Origin: Curtobacterium sp. MCBA15_009
Lineage (GTDB): Bacteria > Actinomycetota > Actinomycetes > Actinomycetales > Microbacteriaceae
Reading direction: 5' to 3'
DNA length: 64,000 nucleotides
Assembly: GCF_001864895.1 (NCBI RefSeq)
Contig: NZ_MJGO01000037.1
Coordinates: 418,759 to 482,758, forward strand
The translations under genes were made by a program, and so were the position numbers. Positions 24,601 through 33,395 of this stretch are shown here, piece after piece. The notes under the pieces were generated by a model. It was not told the DNA's origin. It saw only the letters and a list, made by a program, of their open reading frames with translations, and searched no databases. Position 1 is the stretch's first letter, and each line of letters opens with the position of its first letter.

Positions 24601-24676
24601 GAGAAATGTCGCTTTCCTTTCACGAACACCGGCTGGGCCGACTGTCTGCTCGGCGCACTGCGACCGTGCTCGCCGC

Positions 24677-25158
24677 TCAGTCCCGCCGCATCCCGATCCC
24701 GACCACCGCGACCAGGTTCACCGCGCTTCCCACCAGGAACCCCGTCGTCCCCCCGGCGACCCCTGCGACCGGTCCGAGCACCGCCATGGGCTCGGCGCCG
24801 AGGACGAACCCGGCGACCGACGCCAGGGCGACCTGGCGGGACCGTCCGGCGGCGAGCAGCAGCGCGGCCGGCACGAGGCCGACGGTGAACACCCACACCG
24901 CGACCATCAGGTACCGCAGGTCGGTGGCGGCGGCCGTGCCTTCGGCGGGGTGGACGATCGGCAGGAACCATCCTGCGAGCAGCCCGACCAGCCCGAACAC
25001 CACGGCCGAGGCGGCGGCGAACCCGCCGACGAGCAGCACCGCGCCGCGGGACCGCAGCGATCCGCCGTCCGTCCGGTGCGCGAACGCCGGTACGAGCACC
25101 TGCCCCAGTGCCTGCCCGAGCATCGACGTCGGCGTCGTGGGCCGACGACGTCACCTGT
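24677..25158 (-). pseudogene. Truncated duplicate of flippase gene (C-terminal part)
   Basis: Remnant matching the C-terminal 148 residues, and a little more, of the flippase at 27332-28546, on the same strand, with about a dozen substitutions by eye. It begins internally (MLGQALGQVLVPAF), lacks the N-terminal two-thirds, and carries a 35-base deletion next to a short direct repeat (GCCGGCGTCG in the intact copy), which breaks the frame upstream. Homology stops sharply near 25158. It marks an old duplication or insertion boundary beside the peptide island. Confidence 0.8.
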
Positions 25159-25162
25159 TCTG

Positions 25163-25178
25163 TCAACCGTTCGGTTGA
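25163..25178. promoter_or_regulatory. Inverted repeat TCAACCG-TT-CGGTTGA
   Basis: Perfect 7-2-7 inverted repeat immediately after the end of flippase homology and 65 bases upstream of the small gene at 25243. The symmetry and position suggest an operator for that gene, or a trace of the rearrangement junction. Confidence 0.4.
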
Positions 25179-25242
25179 GGTGGCCGTTCGTCGGTCTTCG
25201 TACTGTTGCAGCTGGCCGTGTCCACCACAGAGAGGCAACTCC

Positions 25243-25524
25243 ATGCGAACGAAGACCGAAGCCGCACTCCGCGCGCGGCACCGCGGCGTCCAGGCACGGA
25301 TCGCAGCGCATCCCCTCAACGACCCCGAGATGGAGCGCGCTCGGATGCTCGTCAAGAACAGCGACGGTGCCGCGCAGCAGCAGGTCTCGGCCGAGTTGCG
25401 AGAGCAAGGACTCCCGAGCATGACGCGTCAGACGTGGACGTTGGTCACGGGCCTTCCCGGACTGGCCCGGCTCAACCGGCGGCGGCTGCGTCTCGAGCGG
25501 GAACTTCGAGCAGCACGCCACTGA
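25243..25524 (+). CDS. Hypothetical 93-aa basic protein
   Basis: Starts MRTKTEAALRARHRGVQAR and ends RRRLRLERELRAARH; rich in Arg and Ala, probably mostly helical, no membrane segment. ATG 25243 is preceded by AGAGAGGCAACTCC, an acceptable ribosome site. It lies between the flippase remnant and a small membrane protein. Unlike the island it reads on the plus strand. No family recognised. Confidence 0.5.
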   Translation: MRTKTEAALRARHRGVQARIAAHPLNDPEMERARMLVKNSDGAAQQQVSAELREQGLPSMTRQTWTLVTGLPGLARLNRRRLRLERELRAARH

Positions 25525-25680
25525 GGACGGGTTCTCGGACACCTGATTCGCCGTGTCGTTGTCGGTGATGCACCCACCCTCGGACGACTGCGCGACAACG
25601 GTGTCTTGGTGTTCCTCGACAGGATCCCTCCCCGAGGCACGGTCGGGCTACGCTGCGCAGGAGGCACGACCACGGGCCTC

Positions 25681-25893
25681 GTGATCGAGTGGGGATTCTG
25701 CGTGTTCTTGACCTTCCTGGTCCCGGTCGTGCTCGTGCTGGTCGTCGTGATGATCGTGCTCGCAGCGCGGGGATCGATGCAGAAGAGTCCGACCCAGGAG
25801 CAACAGGATGCCGAGGCGCGAGCACGTCGCGCTGCCGGGCGTGCGGCTCGCGACGCGGCCCGCGAAGCAGATCGTGACGCCGACCGGGACTGA
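25681..25893 (+). CDS. Small membrane protein with charged tail
   Basis: About 70 residues: one hydrophobic segment (FCVFLTFLVPVVLVLVVVMI) followed by a highly charged, Ala/Arg/Asp-rich helical tail ending AREADRDADRD. GTG 25681 is chosen as start; the frame is open back to 25606. Looks like a single-pass membrane protein with a cytoplasmic coiled tail. Function unknown. Confidence 0.5.
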   Translation: MIEWGFCVFLTFLVPVVLVLVVVMIVLAARGSMQKSPTQEQQDAEARARRAAGRAARDAAREADRDADRD

Positions 25894-25947
25894 CGGCCGG
25901 AGATCCGTCCTCGGGGTCGGCGGTGTCGGAGCCGGTGCGGGGACGCG

Positions 25948-26685
25948 TCAGTCCTGTGCGGTCGGCCGGACGACGACCTCGCCGACGTCCACGCCGGCCG
26001 GCTGCGCGATCGCGTACGCCACCGCGGCCGCGACGGCGTCGGCGGGCATCGCGATCGCGTCACGACGAGCCTCGAGCGCCGCGCGCTGCTCGGGGTCGTC
26101 GGTCTTGGTGACTCCCTCGGTCGCGGTGAACCCCGGCGAGACGACGGTCACGCGCAGCCCCGGGCCCGCTTCCTGCCGCAGTGCCTCGCTGAGCACCCGC
26201 ACCGCCGTCTTCGTCGCCGCGTAGACGCCCTGTGCGGGGACGATGCGGTGCGCCGAGGTCGACGCCGTGTGCACGAAGTGCCCCGAGCCCTGCTCCCGGA
26301 ACACCGGGAGGGCGGCAGCGATCCCGTTGAGCACACCGACCAGGTTCACGTCGACCATCTGCTGCCACCCGTCGACGTCGAGGGCGTCGAACGGCGAGAC
26401 CGCCATGCTGCCCGCGTTCTGGTGCAGCACGTCGAGGCGACCGAAGCGCGACCGCGCCGACGCGACCAACGCGTGCAGCGCCTCCCGGCTGCGCACGTCG
26501 GTCTCGACCGCGATCGCTTCGCCGCCCGCGCCCGTGATCTGTGCGACGACGGACGACAGCCGCTCCACGCGACGCGCGGCCAGGACGACCTTCGCGCCGC
26601 GCACCGCGAGGTGCAGTGCCGTCGCCTCGCCGATCCCGCTCGACGCGCCGGTGATCGCGATGACCTTCCCTGCGATGCCGTCCAT
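25948..26685 (-). CDS. SDR-family oxidoreductase
   Basis: 245-residue classical SDR. Nucleotide motif TGASSGIGEA (residues 13-22), NAGSM, catalytic Ser in HTASTSAH, and YAATK as YxxxK. ATG 26685 has a perfect AGGAGG site. Divergent from a TetR gene with two inverted-repeat operators, so it is probably induced by a compound sensed by that TetR and may reduce that compound. Confidence 0.92.
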   Translation of the reverse strand: MDGIAGKVIAITGASSGIGEATALHLAVRGAKVVLAARRVERLSSVVAQITGAGGEAIAVETDVRSREALHALVASARSRFGRLDVLHQNAGSMAVSPFDALDVDGWQQMVDVNLVGVLNGIAAALPVFREQGSGHFVHTASTSAHRIVPAQGVYAATKTAVRVLSEALRQEAGPGLRVTVVSPGFTATEGVTKTDDPEQRAALEARRDAIAMPADAVAAAVAYAIAQPAGVDVGEVVVRPTAQD

Positions 26686-26709
26686 CGACCTGCCTCCTGT
26701 AGTCTGAAA

Positions 26710-26755
26710 CGGACACCCGTCCGATTCTTCGAGGAGGTTATCGGACACATGTCCG
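26710..26755. promoter_or_regulatory. Paired TetR operators in divergent promoter
   Basis: Two related inverted repeats: CGGAC-ACCC-GTCCG (26710-26723) and CGGACA-CA-TGTCCG (26742-26755). Their centres are 32 bases apart, about three helical turns, and each is flanked by AAAC/GTTT on its outer side. The second covers the tetR start codon, so binding would repress both tetR and the SDR gene. Confidence 0.75.
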
Positions 26756-27300
26756 TTTCACAATCACCCCGTCGCGCCGACGCCGAGCGCAACCGCGCCC
26801 GCCTCGTCGACGTCGCGCGCGACGCGCTGCGCTCCGACGCCGCCACGACGATGCAGTCGCTGGCCCGACTCGCGGGGGTCGGCCAAGGGACGCTCTACCG
26901 GCACTTCCCCACCCGGGAGGCGCTGCTCGCCGAGGTCTACCGCGCCGACTTCCAGGGACTGGTCGCCTCGGCGCGGGCGCTGGCCGCCCGACCGTCGCAG
27001 AGCGGCGCGCTCCGCTCGTGGCTCGACGAGCTCGCCGCCTTCGGGTACCAGAAGCACGCGCTGGCGGACGTGCTCGACGCTGCGACCCGGCAGCAGCTCC
27101 ACGACGAGCAGTACGACGAGATCGCCGACGCGATCGGCGCCCTGCTGCAGGCCGGGGCGCGTGCCGACGTCCTGCGCCCGGACGTCGAGCCGGCGGACCT
27201 CCTGGCGCTCGTCGCGTTCCTCTGGCGGCTCGGGGCATCGGCCGCCGATCGGGTGCCGCACCTGCTCGACCTCGTCGTCGACGGGCTGCGTTCCGGGTAG
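26749..27300 (+). CDS. TetR-family transcriptional regulator
   Basis: 183-residue repressor. HTH about residues 20-65 (MQSLARLAGVGQGTLYRHFP then TREALLAEVY), C-terminal domain of the TetR_C type with a LLALVAFLWRLGASAADRV helix. It diverges from an SDR gene with two clear operator-like repeats between them, which fits autoregulation and control of the SDR. Ends 32 bases before the convergent flippase gene. Confidence 0.92.
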   Translation: MSVSQSPRRADAERNRARLVDVARDALRSDAATTMQSLARLAGVGQGTLYRHFPTREALLAEVYRADFQGLVASARALAARPSQSGALRSWLDELAAFGYQKHALADVLDAATRQQLHDEQYDEIADAIGALLQAGARADVLRPDVEPADLLALVAFLWRLGASAADRVPHLLDLVVDGLRSG

Positions 27301-27331
27301 GCGGCCCGACCTCGCCGCGACAGCACGCGCC

Positions 27332-28546
27332 TCAGCCCCGCCGCACCCCGAGCCCCACCACCGCGACCAGGTTGACCGCACTCCCCACGAGGAACCCCGT
27401 CGTCCCCCCGGCCACTCCCGCGACCGGTCCGAGCACCGCCATGAGCCCGGCGCCCACGACGAACCCGGCGACGGACGCCAGGGCGACCTGGCGGGACCGT
27501 CCGGCGGCGAGCAGCAGCGCGGCCGGTACGAGCCCGATGGTGAACACCCACACCGCGACCATCAGGTACCGCAGGTCGGCGACGGCGGCGGTGCCCTCGG
27601 CGGGGTAGACGATCGGCAGGAACCACCCGGCGAGCAGCGCCACCAAGCCGAACACGACGGCTGAAGCGGCGGCGAACCCGCCGACGAGCAGCACCGCCCC
27701 GCGGGACCGCAGCGACCCGCCGTCCGTCCGGTGCGCGAAGGCCGGCACGAGCACCTGCCCCAGCGCCTGCCCGAGCATCGAGGCCGGCGTCGCCAGGGTG
27801 AACGCCGCCGCGTAGACGCCGGCGTCGTGGGCCGACGACGTCACCTGTGCCGAGATCATCGTCAGCTGCAGCAACCCGTTCGACGTCACCACCGCAAGCA
27901 CGTTCCACGCCGCGAACCCGAGCACTCCGGCGGTCGGCTCCGCCGGACCCGACAGGCCGTTGCCCCGCGGCCAGCACGCGATCGCGAACACCGTGTACCC
28001 GATCGCCAGGGGGAGCAGCACGAACGGCTCGAGCCGCGCGACGCACGCCACCACGAGCAAGGCGAGTGCCAGCACGCTCGTCACGGAGTCCCAGAGCGCG
28101 ATCCGGGGTGCCCGGCCGTAGCCGAGCTGTGCGCCGCGCGCGTGGCAGTAGAGCCCGTAGCCGACGACGACCGCGACCCCGCCGAGCACCGTCCCGGGGC
28201 CGTTGCCCCAGGCGAGCGCGACCGGCACGGTGACCGCGGCGAGCACCACGCTCGACACCAGCATCGACATCCCGAGCAGCCGGTTCACCGCGGCGTCCGA
28301 GCGTCGTCCCCGCAGCGCGATCGCCAGGAACCGCGAGGCGGTGTTGCCCGACGCGTTCGGCCAGAGCAGCGCGACGAACACCGAGAGCGACAGCAGGGCG
28401 GTGGTCTGCCCGAGGGTCTCGGTGCCGAACACCCGCCCGACGACGACGGTCACGAGCAGCTTCGCGACACCCTGCACCCCGATGCCGACCGTGGCGAGTG
28501 CGGCCGACGACGCCACGGACGACGACGCAGCAGCGGACCCGCTCAC
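27332..28546 (-). CDS. Polysaccharide-type flippase (MVF/Wzx-like membrane protein)
   Basis: 404-residue protein with about 12 hydrophobic segments, opening ALATVGIGVQGVAKLLVTVVVGRVFG, the N-terminal pattern of Wzx-type lipid-linked oligosaccharide or peptidoglycan-precursor flippases. No glycosyltransferase is next to it, so the cargo is unclear. GTG 28546 overlaps the upstream MATE gene by 4 bp, suggesting joint expression. Its C-terminal third is duplicated as a decayed fragment at 24677-25158. Confidence 0.8.
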   Translation of the reverse strand: MSGSAAASSSVASSAALATVGIGVQGVAKLLVTVVVGRVFGTETLGQTTALLSLSVFVALLWPNASGNTASRFLAIALRGRRSDAAVNRLLGMSMLVSSVVLAAVTVPVALAWGNGPGTVLGGVAVVVGYGLYCHARGAQLGYGRAPRIALWDSVTSVLALALLVVACVARLEPFVLLPLAIGYTVFAIACWPRGNGLSGPAEPTAGVLGFAAWNVLAVVTSNGLLQLTMISAQVTSSAHDAGVYAAAFTLATPASMLGQALGQVLVPAFAHRTDGGSLRSRGAVLLVGGFAAASAVVFGLVALLAGWFLPIVYPAEGTAAVADLRYLMVAVWVFTIGLVPAALLLAAGRSRQVALASVAGFVVGAGLMAVLGPVAGVAGGTTGFLVGSAVNLVAVVGLGVRRG

Positions 28547-29877
28547 CGTGCCGACGCCTGTTCGACCCACCCGCGCCGGTGCGCTCGCACCCCGAGCGTC
28601 ACCGCCCGGACCCCGATGTACCCGAGGGCGAAGGCCGCCCACAACCCCGCGAGCGTCCCGCCGGCCCACCACAGCAGCGGCAGGTACACGACCAGGTTCA
28701 CGCCTCCGGCGACGGCCAGGTACCGCGCGTCGCCGGCACCGATCAGCACGCCGTCGAGCACGAAGACGTAGCCGGCGACGGGCATCCCGACGGCGATGAG
28801 CACCAGGACGACGGGCAGCGCGGCGCGCACCGCCTGCGAGTCCGAGAACACCGGTCCGAGCAGTCCGCTCACGGCCAGGGTCAGCAGGCCGAGGAGCACC
28901 CCGCCGGCGATCCCGAGCAGCACGAGCCGCCGCGTCACGAGCCGCACCCGCTCCGGGTCGCGTGCACCGAGTCCGTGCCCGACGAGCGCCTGCCCGGCGA
29001 TCGCCAGGGCGTCGAGCGCGAACGCGAGAGTGGAGAACACGGTCAGCCCGACCTGTGTGGTCGCCAGCCCGGTGGTCCCGAGCCCGGCCGCGGCCCCGAC
29101 GGTCGCGAGCATCGCGATCCGCAGCGACGCGGTCCGCAGGAACAGCCAGGCGCCCGACCGCAGCGCCCGCGCGACGCCCGAGGCACCCGGCCGGAGCGGT
29201 GCCCCCGACGACCGCGCGGCCCGCACCGCGATGCGGACGTAGACGACGGCCATCGCCCACTGCACGATGACCGTGCCGGCGGCGGAGCCCTCGACGCCCC
29301 AGCCGGCCCCGTAGATGAGCAGGGCGTTCAGCAGGCCGTTCGCGACGAACCCGACGGTGGCGACGACGAGCGGGGTCCGGGTGTCCTGCAGCCCGCGCAG
29401 CAGTCCGGTCGAGGCGGTCACGACCAGGATGCCGGGCAGGCCGACGAGCGACACGGTCAGGTAGGCGGTCGCCGCAGCGGACACCTCGGCCGAGGCACCG
29501 AACAGGTCGACGAGCGGCCCGGCGAGCGGCCACCCGACCAGCGCCAGCACCACGCCGAGCACGAGCGCGAGCCACATCCCGTCGATGCCCGCGTGCACGG
29601 CGCCGCGACGGTCGCCACCGCCGAGCGCCCGCGCCACCGCCGGCGTCGTCGAGTACGCCAGGAACACGAGCAGCCCGGTCACCGTCGACAGCACGGCACT
29701 CGCGAGCCCGACGGCCGCCAGTGGCGTCGCCCCGAGGTGGCCGACGAGCGCGGTGTCGGTCAGCAGGAACAGCGGCTCGACGACGAGCGCGCCGAGCGCG
29801 GGCACCGCGAGCCGCACGATGTCGCGGTCGACCGCGCGTCGCTCGGTGGTCGCAGCGGGTCGCGTCGGTCGGGGCAC
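28543..29877 (-). CDS. MATE-family efflux transporter (DinF-like)
   Basis: 444-residue, about 12-helix exporter. First helix region IVRLAVPALGALVVEPLFLLTDTALVGHLG matches the DinF/NorM family, where the P-x-x-D-x-x-x-V-G-x-x-G pattern is conserved; GLLRGLQDTRTPL lies between helices 4 and 5. Moves organic cations or drugs with Na+ or H+. GTG 29877 is chosen; the frame is open upstream through non-homologous sequence. Paired with the flippase gene. Confidence 0.9.
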   Translation of the reverse strand: MPRPTRPAATTERRAVDRDIVRLAVPALGALVVEPLFLLTDTALVGHLGATPLAAVGLASAVLSTVTGLLVFLAYSTTPAVARALGGGDRRGAVHAGIDGMWLALVLGVVLALVGWPLAGPLVDLFGASAEVSAAATAYLTVSLVGLPGILVVTASTGLLRGLQDTRTPLVVATVGFVANGLLNALLIYGAGWGVEGSAAGTVIVQWAMAVVYVRIAVRAARSSGAPLRPGASGVARALRSGAWLFLRTASLRIAMLATVGAAAGLGTTGLATTQVGLTVFSTLAFALDALAIAGQALVGHGLGARDPERVRLVTRRLVLLGIAGGVLLGLLTLAVSGLLGPVFSDSQAVRAALPVVLVLIAVGMPVAGYVFVLDGVLIGAGDARYLAVAGGVNLVVYLPLLWWAGGTLAGLWAAFALGYIGVRAVTLGVRAHRRGWVEQASAR

Positions 29878-29917
29878 CGGCCCATTCTGGCCGTCCCGCG
29901 CCGTGGACGGGTGCCGT

Positions 29918-29965
29918 GCCGGACGGGAGGCCCGTGGCGGCGTCGCCACGGGCCTCCCGTCCGGC
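29918..29965. repeat. Dispersed palindrome, copy 2 (terminator-like)
   Basis: Inverted repeat with 19-base arms (29918-29936 with 29947-29965), with four more pairs possible inside the loop. Same arm sequence as the element at 6357-6400. Lies between the uracil permease end and the MATE start on the minus strand, where a terminator for the permease gene is expected. Confidence 0.72.
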
Positions 29966-30012
29966 GGTCCCACGTCGTCAGGCACGTGGCCCGGACTGGC
30001 TGTGCACGTGCG

Positions 30013-31350
30013 TCAGTCGCGGCGCGGTTCGGCGGGCACGCCGCCCGTGGCGGCGTGCGCCTGGTCCGACGCCACGGGGGTGGACTCGTCGGTGCCGCGT
30101 GCGCGACCGATCAGGTCCATGACGTGGAAGACGACGATCGCTGCGACGGTGCCGACGATGATCCCGCCGAAGGACGCCTGGCCGAAGTCGAACGTGAAGT
30201 CCGCGATGCCCATGATGAGCGCGATGCCCGCGGTCAGCTGGTTCTTCGGCTTGGCGAAGTCGACGCGGTTCTCGACCCAGATCCGGATGCCGATGATGCC
30301 GATGAGCCCGTAGAGGGCGGTGGTGGCGCCGCCCAGCACGCCGTGCGGCACCGAGGAGATGACCTCGCCGACCTTCGGGGACAGGCCGAGCAGCACGGCG
30401 ACGATCGCCGCCACCCAGTACGCCGCGGTGGAGAAGACGCGGGTGGCCGCCATCACGCCGATGTTCTCGCCGTACGTGGTGGTCGCCGAACCGCCGCCGA
30501 GGCCCGCGATCACGGTCGAGACGCCGTCGGCGACGAGCGCGCGACCGGTGAGCGGCGTGAGGTCACGGCCGGTGAGCTGTCCGACCCCCTTCACGTGGCC
30601 GACGTTCTCGGCGACCAGGGCGAGGACGACCGGGATGAACGCCAGGTACACGGCGAGCTGGTTCGGGTCGAACGCCGGAGCGTGGAAGTCGGGCAGGCCG
30701 AACCACTTCGCATCGGCGACCCTCGACAGGTCGACCTGGCCGGCGGCGAGTGCCACGAGGTAGCCGACGACGACGCCGATCACGATGGACAACCGCCCGA
30801 TCAGGCCCTTGAACAGCACCGTGACCAGGACGATGACCGCGAGCGTCACGAGCGCGGTCACCGGCGCCTCGGCGAAGTTCGTCCGGGCGGACGGCGCCAG
30901 GTTGAAGCCGATGAGGGCGACGATCGCGCCGGACACCACCGGGGGCATCAGCCGGTCGATCCACCCGGCACCGGCCAGGTGCACGACGAGGCCGACGACC
31001 GCGAGGAGCGCGCCGACGACGATGATGCCGGACAGCGCCAGCGGGATGCCGCCGATCTTCGTCGCGGCACCGATCGGGGCGAGGAACGCGAACGACGAGC
31101 CGAGGTAGCTCGGCAGCCGGTTGCCGGTGATGAGCAGGAACAGGATCGTGCCGATGCCGCTGAAGAGCAGCGTGGTCGCCGGCGGGAAGCCGGTGATGAG
31201 CGGCACGAGGAACGTGGCGCCGAACATCGCGACGACGTGCTGCACGCCGAGGCCGATCGTGCGCCCCCAGGTGAGCCGTTCGTCCGGTGCGACGATGGTC
31301 GTCGAGGAGACGGTCTTGCCGTCCCCGTGCAGCTTCCACGGAAGTCCCAT
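30013..31350 (-). CDS. Uracil/xanthine permease (NCS2, UraA/PyrP-like)
   Basis: 445-residue NCS2 permease with about 14 membrane spans. Opening LTWGRTIGLGVQHVVAMFGATFLVPLITG is the UraA/PyrP N-terminal pattern, and AENVGHVKGVGQLTGRDL carries the conserved Glu and GH of the substrate site; GSATTTYGENIGVMAATRV is the second conserved block. Takes up uracil or a related base with protons. Divergent from the M13 peptidase gene; no pyr genes are adjacent. Confidence 0.93.
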   Translation of the reverse strand: MGLPWKLHGDGKTVSSTTIVAPDERLTWGRTIGLGVQHVVAMFGATFLVPLITGFPPATTLLFSGIGTILFLLITGNRLPSYLGSSFAFLAPIGAATKIGGIPLALSGIIVVGALLAVVGLVVHLAGAGWIDRLMPPVVSGAIVALIGFNLAPSARTNFAEAPVTALVTLAVIVLVTVLFKGLIGRLSIVIGVVVGYLVALAAGQVDLSRVADAKWFGLPDFHAPAFDPNQLAVYLAFIPVVLALVAENVGHVKGVGQLTGRDLTPLTGRALVADGVSTVIAGLGGGSATTTYGENIGVMAATRVFSTAAYWVAAIVAVLLGLSPKVGEVISSVPHGVLGGATTALYGLIGIIGIRIWVENRVDFAKPKNQLTAGIALIMGIADFTFDFGQASFGGIIVGTVAAIVVFHVMDLIGRARGTDESTPVASDQAHAATGGVPAEPRRD

Positions 31351-31430
31351 GCGATGACCGTACCGGCAGCCGTCCACATCGACGACCCGTTCCTGCCTGC
31401 TCCCGTGGGGGCATGGCTATCGTGGAGCGC

Positions 31431-33395
31431 ATGACCGACGTCGCACGTGCCTCCGGCATCCACACTGACGAACTCGACCCCGCTGTGCGCCCCCAGGACG
31501 ACCTGTACCGCCACGTGAACGGCTCGTGGGTCGACGCGACGCCGATCCCCGACGACAAGGCGCGCTACGGCTCGTTCACCGTCCTCGCCGAGGCGGCCGA
31601 ACTCGCGGTCCGCGCCATCATCGAGCGCTCGCAGCAGGCGGCGCCCGGCACCGAGGAGCGCAAGGTCGGCGACCTGTTCACCTCGTTCACCGACGAGGCG
31701 CGGCTCGAGGAACTCGCGACGGCGCCGATCGAGCCGCTGCTCGCCGAGATCACCGCCATCACGTCCGTGCCCGAGGTCGTCGCCGCCGTCGGGCGCTTCG
31801 AGCGGCTCGGTCTGCCGAGCTTCCTGCAGCTCTTCGTCGACAACGACCCGGGCGACCCCGAGTCCTACGTCGTCTTCCTCGAGCAGTCCGGCCTCGGGCT
31901 GCCCGACGAGTCGTACTACCGCGAGGAACGCTTCGCCGACATCCGCACGAAGTACCGCGAGTTCGTCGCCGCGATGTTCCCGCTCGCCGGGTTCGAGGAC
32001 GGCGCCGACCGCACCGAGCACGTCATCGCCCTCGAGACCGCGCTCGCCGCGGTGCACTGGGACAACGTGACCACCCGCGACAGCCAGAAGACCTACAACA
32101 AGCTGCCCTGGTCCGAGGTCGCGGCGCTCGCCGAGGGCATCGACCTGCAGACCTGGTGGCAGGCCATCGACGCACCGGCCGGGGCCTTCGAGACCGTCGT
32201 CGTGCGTGAACCCTCGTTCGTCACCGGCCTGGCCGCACTGCTGCGCGAGCAGCCGCTCGAGGCGTGGAAGGACTGGCTCCGCTGGCAGGTCATCCGCGGC
32301 TCGGCCGCGTACCTGACGAGCGCCTTCTCGGCCACGAACTTCTCGTTCTACGGCACCGCGCTCACCGGGGCACCGAAGCAGCGCGAGCGCTGGAAGCGCG
32401 GCGTCTCCCTGGTCGAGGGCGCGATGGGCGAGGCCGTCGGCCGGATCTACGTGCAGGAGCACTTCGACGAGACCTCGAAGGCGACGATGGACGACCTCGT
32501 CGCCCACCTGGTCGAGGCGTACCGGCAGAGCATCACGGCGCTCGACTGGATGACCGACGAGACCCGGGCCCGCGCGCTCGACAAGCTCGACAAGTTCACG
32601 CCGAAGATCGGCTACCCGGTGCAGTGGCGCGACTACTCGGCACTCCCCGTGACCGCCGACGACCTGGTCGCGAACGTCCGCGCCGTGGCCTCGTTCCAGG
32701 TCGACCGCGAGCTCGGCAAGATCGGCAAGCCGATCGACCGCGACGAGTGGTTCATGACCCCGCAGACGATCAACGCGTACTACAACCCGGGCTTCAACGA
32801 GATCGTGTTCCCGGCGGCGATCCTGCAGTTCCCGTTCTTCGACGCGAACCGCGACGCCGCCGCCAACTACGGAGCGATCGGGGCCGTCATCGGCCACGAG
32901 ATCGGCCACGGCTTCGACGACCAGGGGTCGCAGTACGACGGCGACGGTCGCCTGCAGAACTGGTGGACCGAGGCGGACCGCGCCGCGTTCGAGGAGCGCA
33001 CGAAGGCCCTCATCGCGCAGTACGACGCCCTCGTGCCGACCGAGGTGCCGGACGGGCACGTCAACGGCGCCCTGACGATCGGCGAGAACATCGGCGACCT
33101 CGGCGGCCTGTCGATCGCGTGGAAGGCGTACCTGCTGTCGCTCGACGGGCAGGAGCCGCCCGTCGTCGACGGGATGACCGGCGCCGAGCGCTTCTTCCTC
33201 AGCTGGGCGCAGGCCTGGCGGATGGCCATCCGTCCGGAGGAGGCAGCCCGCCTGCTCTCGATCGACCCGCACTCGCCGAACGAGTTCCGCTGCAACCAGG
33301 TGGTCCGCAACATCGACGTCTGGTACGACACGTTCGGTGTGACGGAGCGGGACGCGATGTACCTCGACCCCGCCGAGCGCGTCGCCATCTGGTGA
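31431..33395 (+). CDS. M13-family zinc metallopeptidase (PepO/neprilysin-like)
   Basis: 654-residue endopeptidase. Zinc motif HEIGH (about 489-493) in IGHEIGHGFDDQG, third ligand E552 in GENIGDLGG, substrate-binding NAYYNP about 45 residues before HEIGH, and C-terminal NEFRCNQV. No signal peptide, so a cytoplasmic oligopeptidase is likely. ATG 31431 or in-frame ATG 31413. The next gene starts in an overlapping TGATG, so they are coupled. Confidence 0.95.
   Translation: MTDVARASGIHTDELDPAVRPQDDLYRHVNGSWVDATPIPDDKARYGSFTVLAEAAELAVRAIIERSQQAAPGTEERKVGDLFTSFTDEARLEELATAPIEPLLAEITAITSVPEVVAAVGRFERLGLPSFLQLFVDNDPGDPESYVVFLEQSGLGLPDESYYREERFADIRTKYREFVAAMFPLAGFEDGADRTEHVIALETALAAVHWDNVTTRDSQKTYNKLPWSEVAALAEGIDLQTWWQAIDAPAGAFETVVVREPSFVTGLAALLREQPLEAWKDWLRWQVIRGSAAYLTSAFSATNFSFYGTALTGAPKQRERWKRGVSLVEGAMGEAVGRIYVQEHFDETSKATMDDLVAHLVEAYRQSITALDWMTDETRARALDKLDKFTPKIGYPVQWRDYSALPVTADDLVANVRAVASFQVDRELGKIGKPIDRDEWFMTPQTINAYYNPGFNEIVFPAAILQFPFFDANRDAAANYGAIGAVIGHEIGHGFDDQGSQYDGDGRLQNWWTEADRAAFEERTKALIAQYDALVPTEVPDGHVNGALTIGENIGDLGGLSIAWKAYLLSLDGQEPPVVDGMTGAERFFLSWAQAWRMAIRPEEAARLLSIDPHSPNEFRCNQVVRNIDVWYDTFGVTERDAMYLDPAERVAIW

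Noticed and set aside
28498-31434. Long plus-strand open frame opposite MATE and permease genes
   Set aside because: Composition is the antisense of membrane genes (His/Arg/Gly/Asp-rich), no recognisable domain; a GC-rich shadow.
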